From positions 186,001 to 250,000 of the forward strand of contig JACJZN010000008.1 in the NCBI GenBank assembly GCA_020635565.1: a stretch of DNA of 64,000 bases, in the 5' to 3' direction. Of this stretch, positions 25,601 to 34,760 are shown one piece after another. The notes below the pieces were generated by a model. That model searched no databases, was not told where the DNA came from, and saw nothing but the letters and a program-made list of their open reading frames with translations. Position 1 is the stretch's first letter; each line of letters begins with the position of its first letter. Made by a program: the position numbers and the translations under genes. Source of the DNA: Flavobacteriales bacterium. GTDB lineage: Bacteria > Bacteroidota > Bacteroidia > Flavobacteriales_D > Parvicellaceae.

Positions 25601-26852
25601 AGAGGTATTTGAAGCTGTGATCGGTGGAATGTGGGCTCCTTCACTATTAGTTAGAAATGGAGATTGTGAACACATGCCTTTCCCTTCGAGTTTTTCTGGA
25701 TACCAGAACTGGCAAGATCTTAAGCACTCGCCAAGTGTTGATATTGTTATTACTGCAGACAAATCTAAATGGACGAGAGTTCCAGTATTAGAAACTCAGG
25801 ACAATATTATCTTATCGTGGGATCAAACAGCTTCAGCTTCTCAAGGAACTAATAAGTGTGAACCTAAATTACTTCCTTCCAGAGATAAAAACGGTCTTCA
25901 GGCAGGAGATGCTGGATATAATTCATCAGAAGGAGATTTTAATGGTGCTCAGCCTTACGGGATGAGTTGGTTCCCAGGTTATGCGATTGACATGACTACA
26001 GGAGAAAGAATGAATATGGCTTTTGGTGAAGATTCATGGCTAGGAAACGAGCATGGAAAAGATATGATTTGGAACCCTACATCTAATCTATATTCAGGAG
26101 CAGGTGATGTGTTATTCGGAGGTAAGCATTACATCTATGTATTCAAGAATACTAGAAAAGATGCTGGATCATCAACCAGTTTTGGTAACCGTCCAGGTGC
26201 TTATGATGGAGGTTATAATATATACACTAAGTTGATTGAAGATCCTTCAACTACTAATCTTAGAGAGATGTGGAGATCATGTGCTTGGGTAGGATATCCT
26301 GCATTAAGTGAATCAGCTTCTTATTCAGATCCTTCTGATCCATATTCATTCATCACAACTGATGTTAGAATGTCCATCAGAATGGCACATGCTTACGAAA
26401 GACATTCGGATGAGCCTAATAGAGTGACGGAAGCTGCTACCGTATCTTCAAGTCAGAATAACTGGTGGCCACTTTATAAATTCACTATGGATGATATTGC
26501 AACTGTTCTTGATGATGAAACTGCTTTAGACAGTGCTTGTCAATTGATTAACATTGTTCCTAATCCTTACTATGCATATTCGAACTACGAGTTTGACAGA
26601 TTGGAAAATCTGGTTAAAATAGTTAACCTTCCTGATCAATGTACGGTTAGAATTTATAATACTAGTGGAACGTTGGTAAGAACATTTACAAAGGATAGTC
26701 CAATTACTCACATTGAATGGGATCTTAAGAACCACGTAGGTATTCCGATCGCAAGTGGTATGTATTTGATTCACGTGGAGCTACCTAGTGGTTGTGAGAG
26801 AGTAATCAAGTGGCTTGGAATTGTAAGACCTCCGGATTTGGAGAACTTCTAA
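22653..26852 (+). CDS. Large exported surface protein (1399 residues), T9SS-like C-terminal domain
   Basis: The N-terminus is a signal peptide (about 1-20, ending AFA). The body is rich in Asn, Gly, Asp and aromatic residues and contains a calcium-site-like DVDGNGVYEP segment. No enzyme motif was recognised. The last 90 residues (NIVPNPYY, RIYNTSGTLVRTF, GIPIASGMYLIHVELP) follow the pattern of type A T9SS sorting domains, but a further 20 residues (KWLGIVRPPDLENF) extend past the normal end. It is therefore probably exported by T9SS or held at the surface. It lies 21 bases after the TonB receptor and 45 before the PorV-like gene, and the codon use matches both. Function unknown. Confidence 0.8.
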   Translation: MNRILSTLTVTVLLAQSAFAWYDYGKSGLTPGGNNNSLQTKAANCSPAIATRFIEYNNVSALIETGGSMWQDRSNNRAAYEVPQGSDEYIMYAGALWMGGKDVNNQLKVAALTFRQGNDFWTGPLTVIAGTGDISQGTKDYGPAEIEPDVCAEYDKFFVITRSEVEEFVSWWTCSQDPDCNTSEDFPNYSIPSSISNWPAHGDVSRFQDFYLAPFKDVDGNGVYEPSAGDYPWYDLNNEVDCRASRQVTLYGDYTMWWIFNDKGNVHTETQGDPIGMEIRAQAFAFATNDEVNNMTFFNYEMVNRSTQRLKDTYFSVWADPDIGCSDNDYIGCDVSRGVGYAYNATNVDNQNNDPCTYPIGQNPPAIGIDFFEGPYQDNDGIDNPLTTDIPTALAQDGIPYEGLGIGYGDLVVDNERLGMKRFTYFDRTLPQNIYGDPSVYNEYYNYMLGLWRDNTQFVWGGTGNGASGGSTSIPTNYCFPGSSDPYFWSTGGVAATPADWSELNANNGSANPIGDRRWVQAAGPFTLEPGALNNITVGVVYGKTNSGDAFNSVELMLKADDKAQALFDNCFRILNGPDAPDLTAQELDQEVILYLSNREGISNNYDSIPEDYEELDPVILSLGYSEDSAKYKFQGYQIYQIKNTDVGPDELNNTEKARLVAQCDVKDGIGQMINFPVDEDLGFPVATEMVDGADEGIKHSFRLTEDAFAQGTNKKLINHKKYYYMAIAYSHNYYKHYTLGGDGQQYPYLAGRKSATGSIQYLTVIPHIPIPELGGTQQLVEYGYGPQITMVEGRGHSTNVVFLTEESEAEVVSSYTPSEVTFDYASGPINVKVVDPLNVAPGAYTLKFNMPSGSSLTSLEVGDCDWTLFRTYEGTTDSITAEKTITVGNEQIIPDWGISVDIEQYEHEVRGANSLTELLYHEMVFADSSKLWLTTIGHEDEQGPLNWIRSGTADEDGSTDPSGAVCSESSTFWNDLVGYDDEEVFEAVIGGMWAPSLLVRNGDCEHMPFPSSFSGYQNWQDLKHSPSVDIVITADKSKWTRVPVLETQDNIILSWDQTASASQGTNKCEPKLLPSRDKNGLQAGDAGYNSSEGDFNGAQPYGMSWFPGYAIDMTTGERMNMAFGEDSWLGNEHGKDMIWNPTSNLYSGAGDVLFGGKHYIYVFKNTRKDAGSSTSFGNRPGAYDGGYNIYTKLIEDPSTTNLREMWRSCAWVGYPALSESASYSDPSDPYSFITTDVRMSIRMAHAYERHSDEPNRVTEAATVSSSQNNWWPLYKFTMDDIATVLDDETALDSACQLINIVPNPYYAYSNYEFDRLENLVKIVNLPDQCTVRIYNTSGTLVRTFTKDSPITHIEWDLKNHVGIPIASGMYLIHVELPSGCERVIKWLGIVRPPDLENF

Positions 26853-26897
26853 ATCTTTAGGTGGGACAAAATTTTGAAAACGAAACTAATTTAAACT

Positions 26898-27971
26898 ATG
26901 GTTTTAAATAAAAATATAATAGCAGGATTATTACTAAGCGGTACGATGTTGTTCAGTTTCAATGGACACGCTGGTAACGAAGATAGAGCAGGTTCTGCTG
27001 GATCAACAGAGTTGAATATTAATCCTTGGGCTAGAAGTGCTGGTTGGGGAATGGCAGGAATGTCTTCTATTAACGGTTTGGAGTCTATGTTTTCTAATAT
27101 GGCTGGTTTAGCTTATACGAAGGGAACGGAGATTGCTTTCTGTAGAAGTAACTGGTTAGGTCAGGCTTCCGGAATTGGTTTGAATGCATTTGGATTTGCT
27201 CAAAAATTGGGTGAAACAGGAGCATTAGGAATATCAATGGCTAGCTTCAATTATGGTGATATTCAGATCACCACCACTGAACTTCCTGAAGGTGGATTGG
27301 GATCTTACAGTCCTTCTTCTATGAATATTACACTTGGATATGCTAAAAAATTCTCTCCGACTATTTCAGGAGGCTTAGCAGTTAAAGTGATTTCAACTCA
27401 GATGACTAACGTTAGAACTCAAGGTGTTGCTATTGATGCTGGTATCAGATATGTTACTGGTGAGCATGAGCAGATTAAGTTTGGTATTTCATTGAAGAAT
27501 GTTGGGCCTCCTATGAGTTACAAGGGAGATGGTCTTGCGATTGAAATGCAAAATTTGGATACAGAGCTTTTATTGACAACAGAACAAAGATCTGCAAGTT
27601 ATGAGTTGCCTTCTCAATTGAACATTGGTGCTTCTTATGATTTTATCTTTAGTGAGAAATCTATGTTAGTGGCGGCACTTACTTATACTTCAAACTCTTT
27701 TACTAGAGATCAATGGAGATTGGGTGTTGAATACAAACTGAAAAGTGAAAAAGTTCATTTCACTTTGAGAGGAGGATATGTTTATGAAAGTGATATCTAC
27801 TCAAAAGAAAATAGAGCTACTGCATTAACGGGTCCTACTGGAGGATTTACAGTTGATTTCCCTGTAGGAGAAAATGGAACAGCAATTGGTCTTGATTATG
27901 CTGTCAGAACAAGTGCATTAGGTTTTATCCATACTGTTGGTGCTAAGATCAACATTGGAGGAGGAGAATAA
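26898..27971 (+). CDS. PorV/PorQ-family outer membrane protein
   Basis: A 357-residue exported barrel of the PorV/PorQ (FadL-like) family. After a signal peptide (about 1-26), the conserved start of the mature protein INPWARSAGWGMAGMSS and SMFSNMAGLAY (asparagine/glycine-rich N-terminal plug region) is visible. Strands alternate through FGFAQKLGETGALGIS and LGYAKKFSPTISGG to the C-terminus. PorV shuttles T9SS substrates from the SprA translocon to the attachment complex; PorQ is a relative. It is not possible to tell from sequence whether this is the main PorV or a dedicated paralogue. Its place after the surface protein favours a dedicated partner. A terminator follows at 27998. Confidence 0.82.
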   Translation: MVLNKNIIAGLLLSGTMLFSFNGHAGNEDRAGSAGSTELNINPWARSAGWGMAGMSSINGLESMFSNMAGLAYTKGTEIAFCRSNWLGQASGIGLNAFGFAQKLGETGALGISMASFNYGDIQITTTELPEGGLGSYSPSSMNITLGYAKKFSPTISGGLAVKVISTQMTNVRTQGVAIDAGIRYVTGEHEQIKFGISLKNVGPPMSYKGDGLAIEMQNLDTELLLTTEQRSASYELPSQLNIGASYDFIFSEKSMLVAALTYTSNSFTRDQWRLGVEYKLKSEKVHFTLRGGYVYESDIYSKENRATALTGPTGGFTVDFPVGENGTAIGLDYAVRTSALGFIHTVGAKINIGGGE

Positions 27972-27997
27972 TAGTTTATTAGATATTAGATGTATGA

Positions 27998-28032
27998 AGA
28001 GAGTTCCGTTTTCGGAATTCTCTTTGTGCTTT
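27998..28032 (+). terminator. Rho-independent terminator after the PorV-like gene
   Basis: An 11-bp stem (27998-28008 with 28013-28023, one G-T pair) closes a TTTT loop and is followed by a T-rich tail. It ends the receptor/surface protein/PorV-like operon. Confidence 0.75.
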
Positions 28033-28061
28033 TATAGTTATTACTGCTTAATAGAAAAATT

Positions 28062-28535
28062 ATGTCAAAGGTTAATTACTTTACAGAGGAAGGGCTGAAA
28101 AAGCTAAAGGATGAAGTAAAACAATTGGAAACGGTGGAACGTCCAAAGATTTCTCAGCAAATCGCAGAAGCCAGAGATAAAGGAGATCTTTCCGAAAATG
28201 CTGAATATGATGCGGCAAAGGAGGCTCAAGGTATGCTTGAGGCTAAGATATCTAAGTTGAAAGAACAATTAGCTAATGCGAGATTGATTGATGATTCAAA
28301 CATAGATACTTCCAAAGCATTGATCCTTAGTACAGTGAAGATAAAAAATGTAAAGAATGGTGCTGTGATGGAGTATACTTTAGTCGCTGAATCTGAAGCT
28401 GATTTGAAACTGAAGAAGATATCAGTTGATTCTCCTATTGGTAAAGGACTTCTTGGAAAATCAGTTGGTGATGTTGCCCCTGTTCAGACTCCTGCGGGAA
28501 TTATGGAATTTGAAATCCTTGAAATATCTAGATAA
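28062..28535 (+). CDS. greA: Transcription elongation factor GreA
   Basis: A 157-residue Gre factor that rescues backtracked RNA polymerase by stimulating transcript cleavage. The N-terminal coiled coil has GDLSENAEYDAAKEAQ, with the tip acidic residues at the position used in GreA. The C-terminal FKBP-like domain includes the SPIGKGLLGKSVGD motif. It is cytoplasmic. Its stop overlaps the ATG of the HIT gene by one base (TAATG). Confidence 0.95.
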   Translation: MSKVNYFTEEGLKKLKDEVKQLETVERPKISQQIAEARDKGDLSENAEYDAAKEAQGMLEAKISKLKEQLANARLIDDSNIDTSKALILSTVKIKNVKNGAVMEYTLVAESEADLKLKKISVDSPIGKGLLGKSVGDVAPVQTPAGIMEFEILEISR

Positions 28536-28933
28536 TGGCTAGTATCTTCACAAGGATCATTAAAGGTGAGATTCCTTGTTATAAGATCGCAGAGAATGAT
28601 AAGTTCTTTGCTTTTTTAGATATAAATCCGCTTCAGGCTGGGCATACTTTAGTGATCCCTAAGGCAGAGATTGATGTTTTCTTTGATCTTCCTGAAGATA
28701 TACTATCAGAGATATTAGTTTTTTCAAAGCCAATAGCAAATGCTATCAAAGATTATACTCTCTGTGAACGTGTAGGGGTTTCTGTCATTGGTCTAGAAGT
28801 TCCGCACGCACATGTTCATCTGATACCGATCAATGGTATGAACGATATGAATTTCGCGAATGAAAAGAAGACTTTAGAAAAAGGTGATTTTGAGAATATC
28901 GCTAGAGAAATTCGTGAAAGGATCAAGCATTAA
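28535..28933 (+). CDS. HIT-family nucleotide hydrolase/transferase
   Basis: A 132-residue HIT (histidine triad) protein of the Hint/HinT group. The active-site triad HAHVHLIP is near residue 91, and the N-terminal IFTRIIKGEIPCYKI and GHTLVIPK are conserved. Hint proteins hydrolyse purine nucleoside phosphoramidates; the physiological substrate is not known here. The gene is coupled to greA and overlaps the end of the convergent ftsE by 11 bases. Confidence 0.92.
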   Translation: MASIFTRIIKGEIPCYKIAENDKFFAFLDINPLQAGHTLVIPKAEIDVFFDLPEDILSEILVFSKPIANAIKDYTLCERVGVSVIGLEVPHAHVHLIPINGMNDMNFANEKKTLEKGDFENIAREIRERIKH

Positions 28934-29615
28934 AGGCTTCCTGATCCATCAAGTTAACATCTTCTAACTTGCCCATCGTACATTTCAAGGTTCTACTTGG
29001 AAATTTACGAATCATCTCGTAGTCATGCGTAGCCATTATAATCGTCTTTCCTCTTTGGCCAATTTCAAAAAGAAGAGCCATTATCGAGTCAGTGGTTTGA
29101 GGATCCAAGTTTCCAGTTGGTTCATCCGCTACAATTACTTCAGGATCATTTAACAAAGCTCGGGCTATTGCAACTCTCTGTTGTTCTCCTCCTGAAAGTT
29201 GGTGTGGCATTTTATTGGCCGCATCAGGCAGATCAACTTGAAGAAGCACCTCATTGACCCGATGTTTGATCTCAGACTTCTTCTTCCAGCCTGTAGCCTT
29301 AAGAACAAATTCTAGATTGGAATATACATTCCGATCCGTAAGAAGCTGAAAGTCCTGAAATACAATCCCAATTTTTCTTCTGAGTTGAAGGATTTTTCGT
29401 TTACGCAATTTGGTAAGATTGTAATTCAAGAAATTAGCATCACCTCCTGTTGGTTTCAATTCACCATAAAGAATTTTAAGAAGACTACTTTTTCCACTTC
29501 CCGTTTTTCCAATTAAATAGACAAATTCTCCCGGATCAACCGAAAAATCTATACTTGACAAAACTTCTTTACCCCCTTGGGAAATCGTCACATTATGAAA
29601 TGATACAATAGCCAT
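28923..29615 (-). CDS. ftsE: ABC transporter ATP-binding protein, FtsE-like
   Basis: A 230-residue ABC ATPase close to FtsE, which with FtsX controls cell wall hydrolysis at division. Walker A GKTGSGKS (about 37-44), the FtsE-type segment GIVFQDFQLL, signature LSGGEQQR, Walker B VIVADEPTGNLD and the H-loop ATHDYEMI are present. Its partner ftsX is not next to it, as is common in this phylum. The related LolD/MacB ATPases have a similar sequence; no permease is adjacent to decide between them, but the QDFQLL and short length favour FtsE. Confidence 0.8.
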   Translation of the reverse strand: MAIVSFHNVTISQGGKEVLSSIDFSVDPGEFVYLIGKTGSGKSSLLKILYGELKPTGGDANFLNYNLTKLRKRKILQLRRKIGIVFQDFQLLTDRNVYSNLEFVLKATGWKKKSEIKHRVNEVLLQVDLPDAANKMPHQLSGGEQQRVAIARALLNDPEVIVADEPTGNLDPQTTDSIMALLFEIGQRGKTIIMATHDYEMIRKFPSRTLKCTMGKLEDVNLMDQEAFNA

Positions 29616-29836
29616 CTGTTCTAAATTCTTTGCAAGGTATCCAAAAGATTATCCCTCCTATTAGAATTTGAAAAAAGAATCTAACAATAAATCGTTAAGA
29701 GATGAAGATGTTAAATAGTCGTTAATCTTCAGATTTATCTGTAACCGAATTAACAGAATTGCGTTGATAATAAAACTACGCAAAACTTCTGCTTCCTTAT
29801 TTATCCGATAATTTTAACCTGTTATTTAAATTAGGT

Positions 29837-32800
29837 ATGTTGTATATTAAAAGGAAGTTCTATATCGTTTATTTAATTTCATTTTTGGCAGTTTTGTCAG
29901 GTGTTGGGTTTGCTCAGCAAACTACAATTTATACGGATGAATATGCAGATTTTAGAGCCGCTCAAGATCTCTACGATAAAGAACACTATAGTGCCGCTCA
30001 AGAGAAATTCTTTAAGGTAATTGGTGAGATAGATAATCCACAAGATGAGATCAGAATCAATAGTGAATATTATGCAGCGATTTGTGCATTGGAGTTGTTT
30101 CATAAGGATGCAGAGCACCTTTTAAACCAATTCCTGTTTAGCCACCCAGATCATCCTAAAGGTAAAAAGATCAATTTCCAATTAGGTCGTTATTATTATC
30201 GAACAAAAAAATTGAAAGATGCGATAGAGTACTTTGAGAAAGTGGATCAATATGATTTATCACCAGAAGAGAAGATCGAACTTCAATTCAAATTAGGTTA
30301 TAGTTATTTTAATAAAGAGGATTATGAAAAAGCTAAACCATTGTTCTATCAGGTAATACAATCAGAGAATGAGTATTATGTTCCTGCCCAGTACTACTAT
30401 AGTCATTTGGCTTATTTAGATGAAAATTATCAAACCGCCCTTGAAGGTTTTTTAAAGATATCTGATGATCCGATGTTTGCTAGTATTGTGCCGTATTATG
30501 TGACTCAGATTTATTACAAACAGGGAAAATATCAAGAACTATTAGAGTACGCACCTAAGTATGTCGATGAAATATCTGATAAAAGGAAAGGAGAGTTTTT
30601 GAAATTGATTGGTGATTCTCATTATTATTTGAAGCAATATGAGGATGCTATTCCTTTTCTGTTAGAATACAGAAAATCTAGTAATCCAACTAGAGAAGAT
30701 TATTACCAGTTAGGACATGCTTATTATGCTTCTGGTCAATTTGATAATGCAACTAAGTTTCTGGGTAAGGCGGTGACAAAGAAAGATGCCATGTCTCAAG
30801 TTGCCTATCATCAGATGGGAGATGCCTATTTAAAATTGGAGCAAAAAGAAAAGGCAAGAAATGCTTTCAAAGCTGCTAGTGAACTTGATTTTGATCAGGA
30901 CGTCAGAAAGAATGCATTGTATAATTATGCAAAACTGGCGTATGAGCTAAGTAATAACCCTTACAATGAAGCCATCGATGCGTTTCAGCAATTTATTGAG
31001 GATTATCCTCAAGATCCACAAGTAGATGAAGCATACGAATTTCTGTTGAAAGTATACATGACAACAAAGAACTACGATGAGGCATTACGATCTCTTGAAA
31101 AGATCAAGAAGATGGATGATCGAATGAAGATGGCTTATCAGTCGATCTCGTATAATTTGGCGGTGCAGGAATTCCATAATCAGCAGTATCAGGCTGCGAT
31201 TACAAATTTCAAAAAGGCTCAGAAGTATTCAGTAAGTAAGGAACTCACCTCTGAAAGTTACTACTGGATTGCTGAGGCTAATTATAATCTTAAGAATTAT
31301 GATGTTGCGATATCTAATTATGTGGAGTTCAAACTTGAGCCGGGAGCTGCGCTTTCAAGTGAGTTTCAAAATGCAGATTATGGAATAGCCTATGCATATT
31401 TCATGAAAGCATCTCCATTTGATGTGATTGATAATTGGGAAAATGAATCCGTACAAAATCAGCATAACACATTAATAAACCAAGCTGTGACAGCATTCAG
31501 GAATTTTATCATTCTGAAGGATAGAGTTGAGCCTGTTAAGCTACAGGATGCATATATGAGGTTGGCAGATTGTTACTATTTGTTGAGAGATGACCAACAG
31601 GCTATTAATTATTACAATACGGCAATATCTAACGGTTCAGGAGATCTTAGTTATGCCTATTTTCAAAAGGCAGAGGCTCAAGGAAACCTTCAAAACAATA
31701 GTGGAAGGGCAGCTACTTTGGAGTCGATGTTAAGTAAATATCCAAATTCGCCTTATGTTGTTCGTGGAATGCTGGATCTGGCTGATGCGTATAAAATATT
31801 GAATGAGAATCAAAAGGCAATTACATCTTACAAGAATTTTGTGAGCAAATATCCCAATAATGCGAATGTAGCCAGAGCATTATCAGATATTGGTTTTCTT
31901 TATTTGAGACTACAGGATTATAACAATGCTGAGAAATATGCATTAAAAGTACTGGATACATATCCTCATAATAAGGTCGAGGTGGAGAAATCTTTGGAGA
32001 CCATGCGCGGAGTATACGAAGGCCGAGGTGATCTTCCTGGTTATTATGATTGGTTGGCTTCAAGAGGATATCAGGTTAAACCTTCGGAAAAAGACTCAAC
32101 ATTATGGGAACCTGTACAATATGCTTATGATAACGGAGACTGTGGTTCACTGATCAAAAATGGTAAGATCTATATCGCACAGTTGCCGAATGGTAAAGAG
32201 ATCGTGAATGCTCATTTCTATATGGCATCATGTTATTACAATACCGACAAGGATTTAGCATTGACGCATTATGCAGCAGTTATTGATAGAGGAATAACAT
32301 CTCATTATGAAGAAGCATTGCAATATGCGGGATACATTGTTTTTGATAAAAAGGACTATACTAGAGCTATTGAATACTACTCGAAATTGGAAAACGCGGC
32401 CGTTAAAGAGGAGAATATCAGGACTTCAAGAATTGCATTGATGCATTCCTATAAGCATAATAGCAACTACGCGAAGACGATTGAATATGCGAATAAAGTA
32501 TTGGAACTTTCGGGATTGGAAGAAAATCTGATCGTTGAAGCTACATTGAACAAAGGTTTGGCTCAAAAAGAACTAATGGTTTATGATGAAGCGAAGGTAA
32601 CCTTATTGGAATGTTCACAAATGACCAAAACGATCATGGGAGCTGAAGCGAAATATAATTACTCAGAGATTCTATTCCTCGAATCAAACCATACTGCTTG
32701 TGAAAAGAGCATTATGGAGTTGGTGAAACAAAAGCCTTCCTATGATTACTGGGTGGCGAAAGGAATCATTCTGTTAGGAAGAAATTATATGGCTGTCGAA

Positions 32801-33019
32801 GATTACTTTAATGCAAAGCACTCTCTTCAAAGTGTTGTTGATCACTATGATGGTAAAGACAAGGCAGAGATCGTAAATACCGCTCAGCAATTAATCGATG
32901 AGATCATTGCGATTGAGAATGCTCAGGGTGATAATAAATCCATGAAGGTGGAGGACGAAGAAATAGAGTTTGAGAACAACTTGAACGAAAAGGAAAAATC
33001 ATTATTTGACAACGAATAA
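29837..33019 (+). CDS. Exported tetratricopeptide repeat protein (1060 residues)
   Basis: A signal peptide (about 1-26, ending GFAQ) is followed by about 20 TPR-like helical pairs across almost the whole protein (examples: GKYQELLEYAPKYVDEI, NLKNYDVAISNYVEFKL, DYTRAIEYYSKLENA). The last 40 residues are acidic and low in structure (VEDEEIEFENNLNEKE). TPR scaffolds of this size in the periplasm of Bacteroidota usually support envelope complexes. The gene overlaps nothing, but the next gene starts 4 bases after its stop. A possible -7 box TAATTTTA (one mismatch) lies at 29809-29816, 14 bases before the expected leader end. Confidence 0.88.
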   Translation: MLYIKRKFYIVYLISFLAVLSGVGFAQQTTIYTDEYADFRAAQDLYDKEHYSAAQEKFFKVIGEIDNPQDEIRINSEYYAAICALELFHKDAEHLLNQFLFSHPDHPKGKKINFQLGRYYYRTKKLKDAIEYFEKVDQYDLSPEEKIELQFKLGYSYFNKEDYEKAKPLFYQVIQSENEYYVPAQYYYSHLAYLDENYQTALEGFLKISDDPMFASIVPYYVTQIYYKQGKYQELLEYAPKYVDEISDKRKGEFLKLIGDSHYYLKQYEDAIPFLLEYRKSSNPTREDYYQLGHAYYASGQFDNATKFLGKAVTKKDAMSQVAYHQMGDAYLKLEQKEKARNAFKAASELDFDQDVRKNALYNYAKLAYELSNNPYNEAIDAFQQFIEDYPQDPQVDEAYEFLLKVYMTTKNYDEALRSLEKIKKMDDRMKMAYQSISYNLAVQEFHNQQYQAAITNFKKAQKYSVSKELTSESYYWIAEANYNLKNYDVAISNYVEFKLEPGAALSSEFQNADYGIAYAYFMKASPFDVIDNWENESVQNQHNTLINQAVTAFRNFIILKDRVEPVKLQDAYMRLADCYYLLRDDQQAINYYNTAISNGSGDLSYAYFQKAEAQGNLQNNSGRAATLESMLSKYPNSPYVVRGMLDLADAYKILNENQKAITSYKNFVSKYPNNANVARALSDIGFLYLRLQDYNNAEKYALKVLDTYPHNKVEVEKSLETMRGVYEGRGDLPGYYDWLASRGYQVKPSEKDSTLWEPVQYAYDNGDCGSLIKNGKIYIAQLPNGKEIVNAHFYMASCYYNTDKDLALTHYAAVIDRGITSHYEEALQYAGYIVFDKKDYTRAIEYYSKLENAAVKEENIRTSRIALMHSYKHNSNYAKTIEYANKVLELSGLEENLIVEATLNKGLAQKELMVYDEAKVTLLECSQMTKTIMGAEAKYNYSEILFLESNHTACEKSIMELVKQKPSYDYWVAKGIILLGRNYMAVEDYFNAKHSLQSVVDHYDGKDKAEIVNTAQQLIDEIIAIENAQGDNKSMKVEDEEIEFENNLNEKEKSLFDNE

Positions 33020-33023
33020 GCGT

Positions 33024-34757
33024 ATGAAAATTTTAATCATCATATCTTTCTTATTGTTTACTGGCGTATTATTCGCTCAGTCAGATCCGGATGGAATTAC
33101 GGCTACGGGAAAACATAACCGAGTGATAACAAGATCAGAAAAGGCAGAACAACTTCCGGCTACAAGAGATACGGCCATTGAAATACCTCCTGTGAAGTAT
33201 TATGTGGAGCCAGCTTATCAGGAAGTTACGTTCGATGTAGAACCTATTGAAGCTGCCAAGTTAAAGATCAAGGAGCCTCTACAGAAACTATATCCTGGTT
33301 ATGTGAAGTTTGGAGTTGGGAATTATACTATGCCCTATGTTGACGCTTACTATGGTTCAATGAGGAGTAAGACAAATAGTTGGGGGTTGAATTTAAAGCA
33401 TCATAGCGCATTGGGAGAAATTAGTGATGTTGGATCATCTAAATTTTCTCAAAACTATTTTGATTTTTTCTACAAACAGTTTCTGAACAAACATACCTTG
33501 AAGTTCAATACAATGTATCATAGGGATGTGATCCATTATTACGGTTTCAATCTAGATGACACTTTAATTCCGTTGACCTATAGAGAAACTGCGGATTCAA
33601 CTAAAATGGTCTATAACCTGATCGGAATAGAAGGATTATTGTCCAGTAGTGGGTTGAGAGATAGTTCGAAAATTCAACATCAGGTAGGAATGAAGTATCA
33701 TTATCTAAATAATAATAAAAAGCTTCAGGAGCATAATGTGGTCTTGAATACATCCTTGAGCAAATATCTTGAAGGTGAGAATATAGAGATCAATGGCGAT
33801 TTTGAAGTGGATTTCAATGCGTTATCTCAACCTGCTTTGCATCAATTGGATACTATTGGAGTGGTTAACAATGGATTGAGTTCTCAAAACAATACCGCAA
33901 TCATCAGATTGGTTCCATATGTGGTAAACAATAAGATCATCAATAAACTACATTTTAAAGGCGGATTTGGGATCAATATAGATATATCTTCTGCCAATAA
34001 TTACTTTTATTTCTATCCAGAACTGGAATTAAGTTATAATCTATTTAATGATGTCTTTATTCCTTATGCTGGTGCCACGGGTGGGGTTTATCGTAATTCA
34101 TGGAACTATTTGCGCTCAGATAATCCTTTCTTATTGTCAAATTCACAAGTATTGAATACCAACGAAAAGATCAATTTATATGGGGGAATCAGAGGGTCCA
34201 TTAGTTCTAGACTTTCGTTCAATGTAGTAGCAAGATATCAGAAATTATCTAATGCAGCGCTTTATTACAATGATACTGTTTTTACATATGAAAATGCATT
34301 TGGGATCATTTATGATACTATAGGAAAGACGACCTTGTCTGGTCAATTAGCCTTTGAAAGCGGTGAGAAAGTGAAGATCTTTGGAAAGGCTGAGTATTAT
34401 CTTTATAATACCCAGAATCAGGAGTTTGCATGGTTGCAACCAGATTTTAAGGTTACACTGAGTGGAAATGTTGATCTGGCGGATAAAATTTTAGGACATT
34501 TAAATGTGTATGTGATCGGAAATCGTAAATCTTTCTCATATAGTGAGATTCAGGATGTGGATGCCAATGATCAGGGACAATATCTGATAGATCTTAAACC
34601 TTACGTAGATGCTAACCTAGGTGTAGAATACAGATATAACAAGAAATTATCCATTTTCGTAGATCTAAATAACTTAACGGCATCCAAGTATCAGCAATTC
34701 AATAATTTTCCTGTACAACGATTTAACGTGCTAGGAGGATTTACATTTAAATTCTAG
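33024..34757 (+). CDS. Outer membrane beta-barrel protein, TonB-receptor-like
   Basis: An exported protein of about 577 residues. The ATG at 33024 sits directly before a clear signal peptide (MKILIIISFLLFTGVLFAQ); an in-frame TTG at 33006 lies inside the preceding gene. The mature start (about 20-75) is a Pro/Glu-rich segment, followed by alternating strands (LKFNTMYHRDVIHYYG, KLHFKGGFGINIDISS) and a C-terminal NVLGGFTFKF ending in Phe. There is no plug domain, so it is smaller than a full TonB receptor. It is coupled to the TPR gene (4-base gap) and followed 3 bases later by a small membrane protein gene. Confidence 0.82.
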   Translation: MKILIIISFLLFTGVLFAQSDPDGITATGKHNRVITRSEKAEQLPATRDTAIEIPPVKYYVEPAYQEVTFDVEPIEAAKLKIKEPLQKLYPGYVKFGVGNYTMPYVDAYYGSMRSKTNSWGLNLKHHSALGEISDVGSSKFSQNYFDFFYKQFLNKHTLKFNTMYHRDVIHYYGFNLDDTLIPLTYRETADSTKMVYNLIGIEGLLSSSGLRDSSKIQHQVGMKYHYLNNNKKLQEHNVVLNTSLSKYLEGENIEINGDFEVDFNALSQPALHQLDTIGVVNNGLSSQNNTAIIRLVPYVVNNKIINKLHFKGGFGINIDISSANNYFYFYPELELSYNLFNDVFIPYAGATGGVYRNSWNYLRSDNPFLLSNSQVLNTNEKINLYGGIRGSISSRLSFNVVARYQKLSNAALYYNDTVFTYENAFGIIYDTIGKTTLSGQLAFESGEKVKIFGKAEYYLYNTQNQEFAWLQPDFKVTLSGNVDLADKILGHLNVYVIGNRKSFSYSEIQDVDANDQGQYLIDLKPYVDANLGVEYRYNKKLSIFVDLNNLTASKYQQFNNFPVQRFNVLGGFTFKF

Positions 34758-34760
34758 TTG

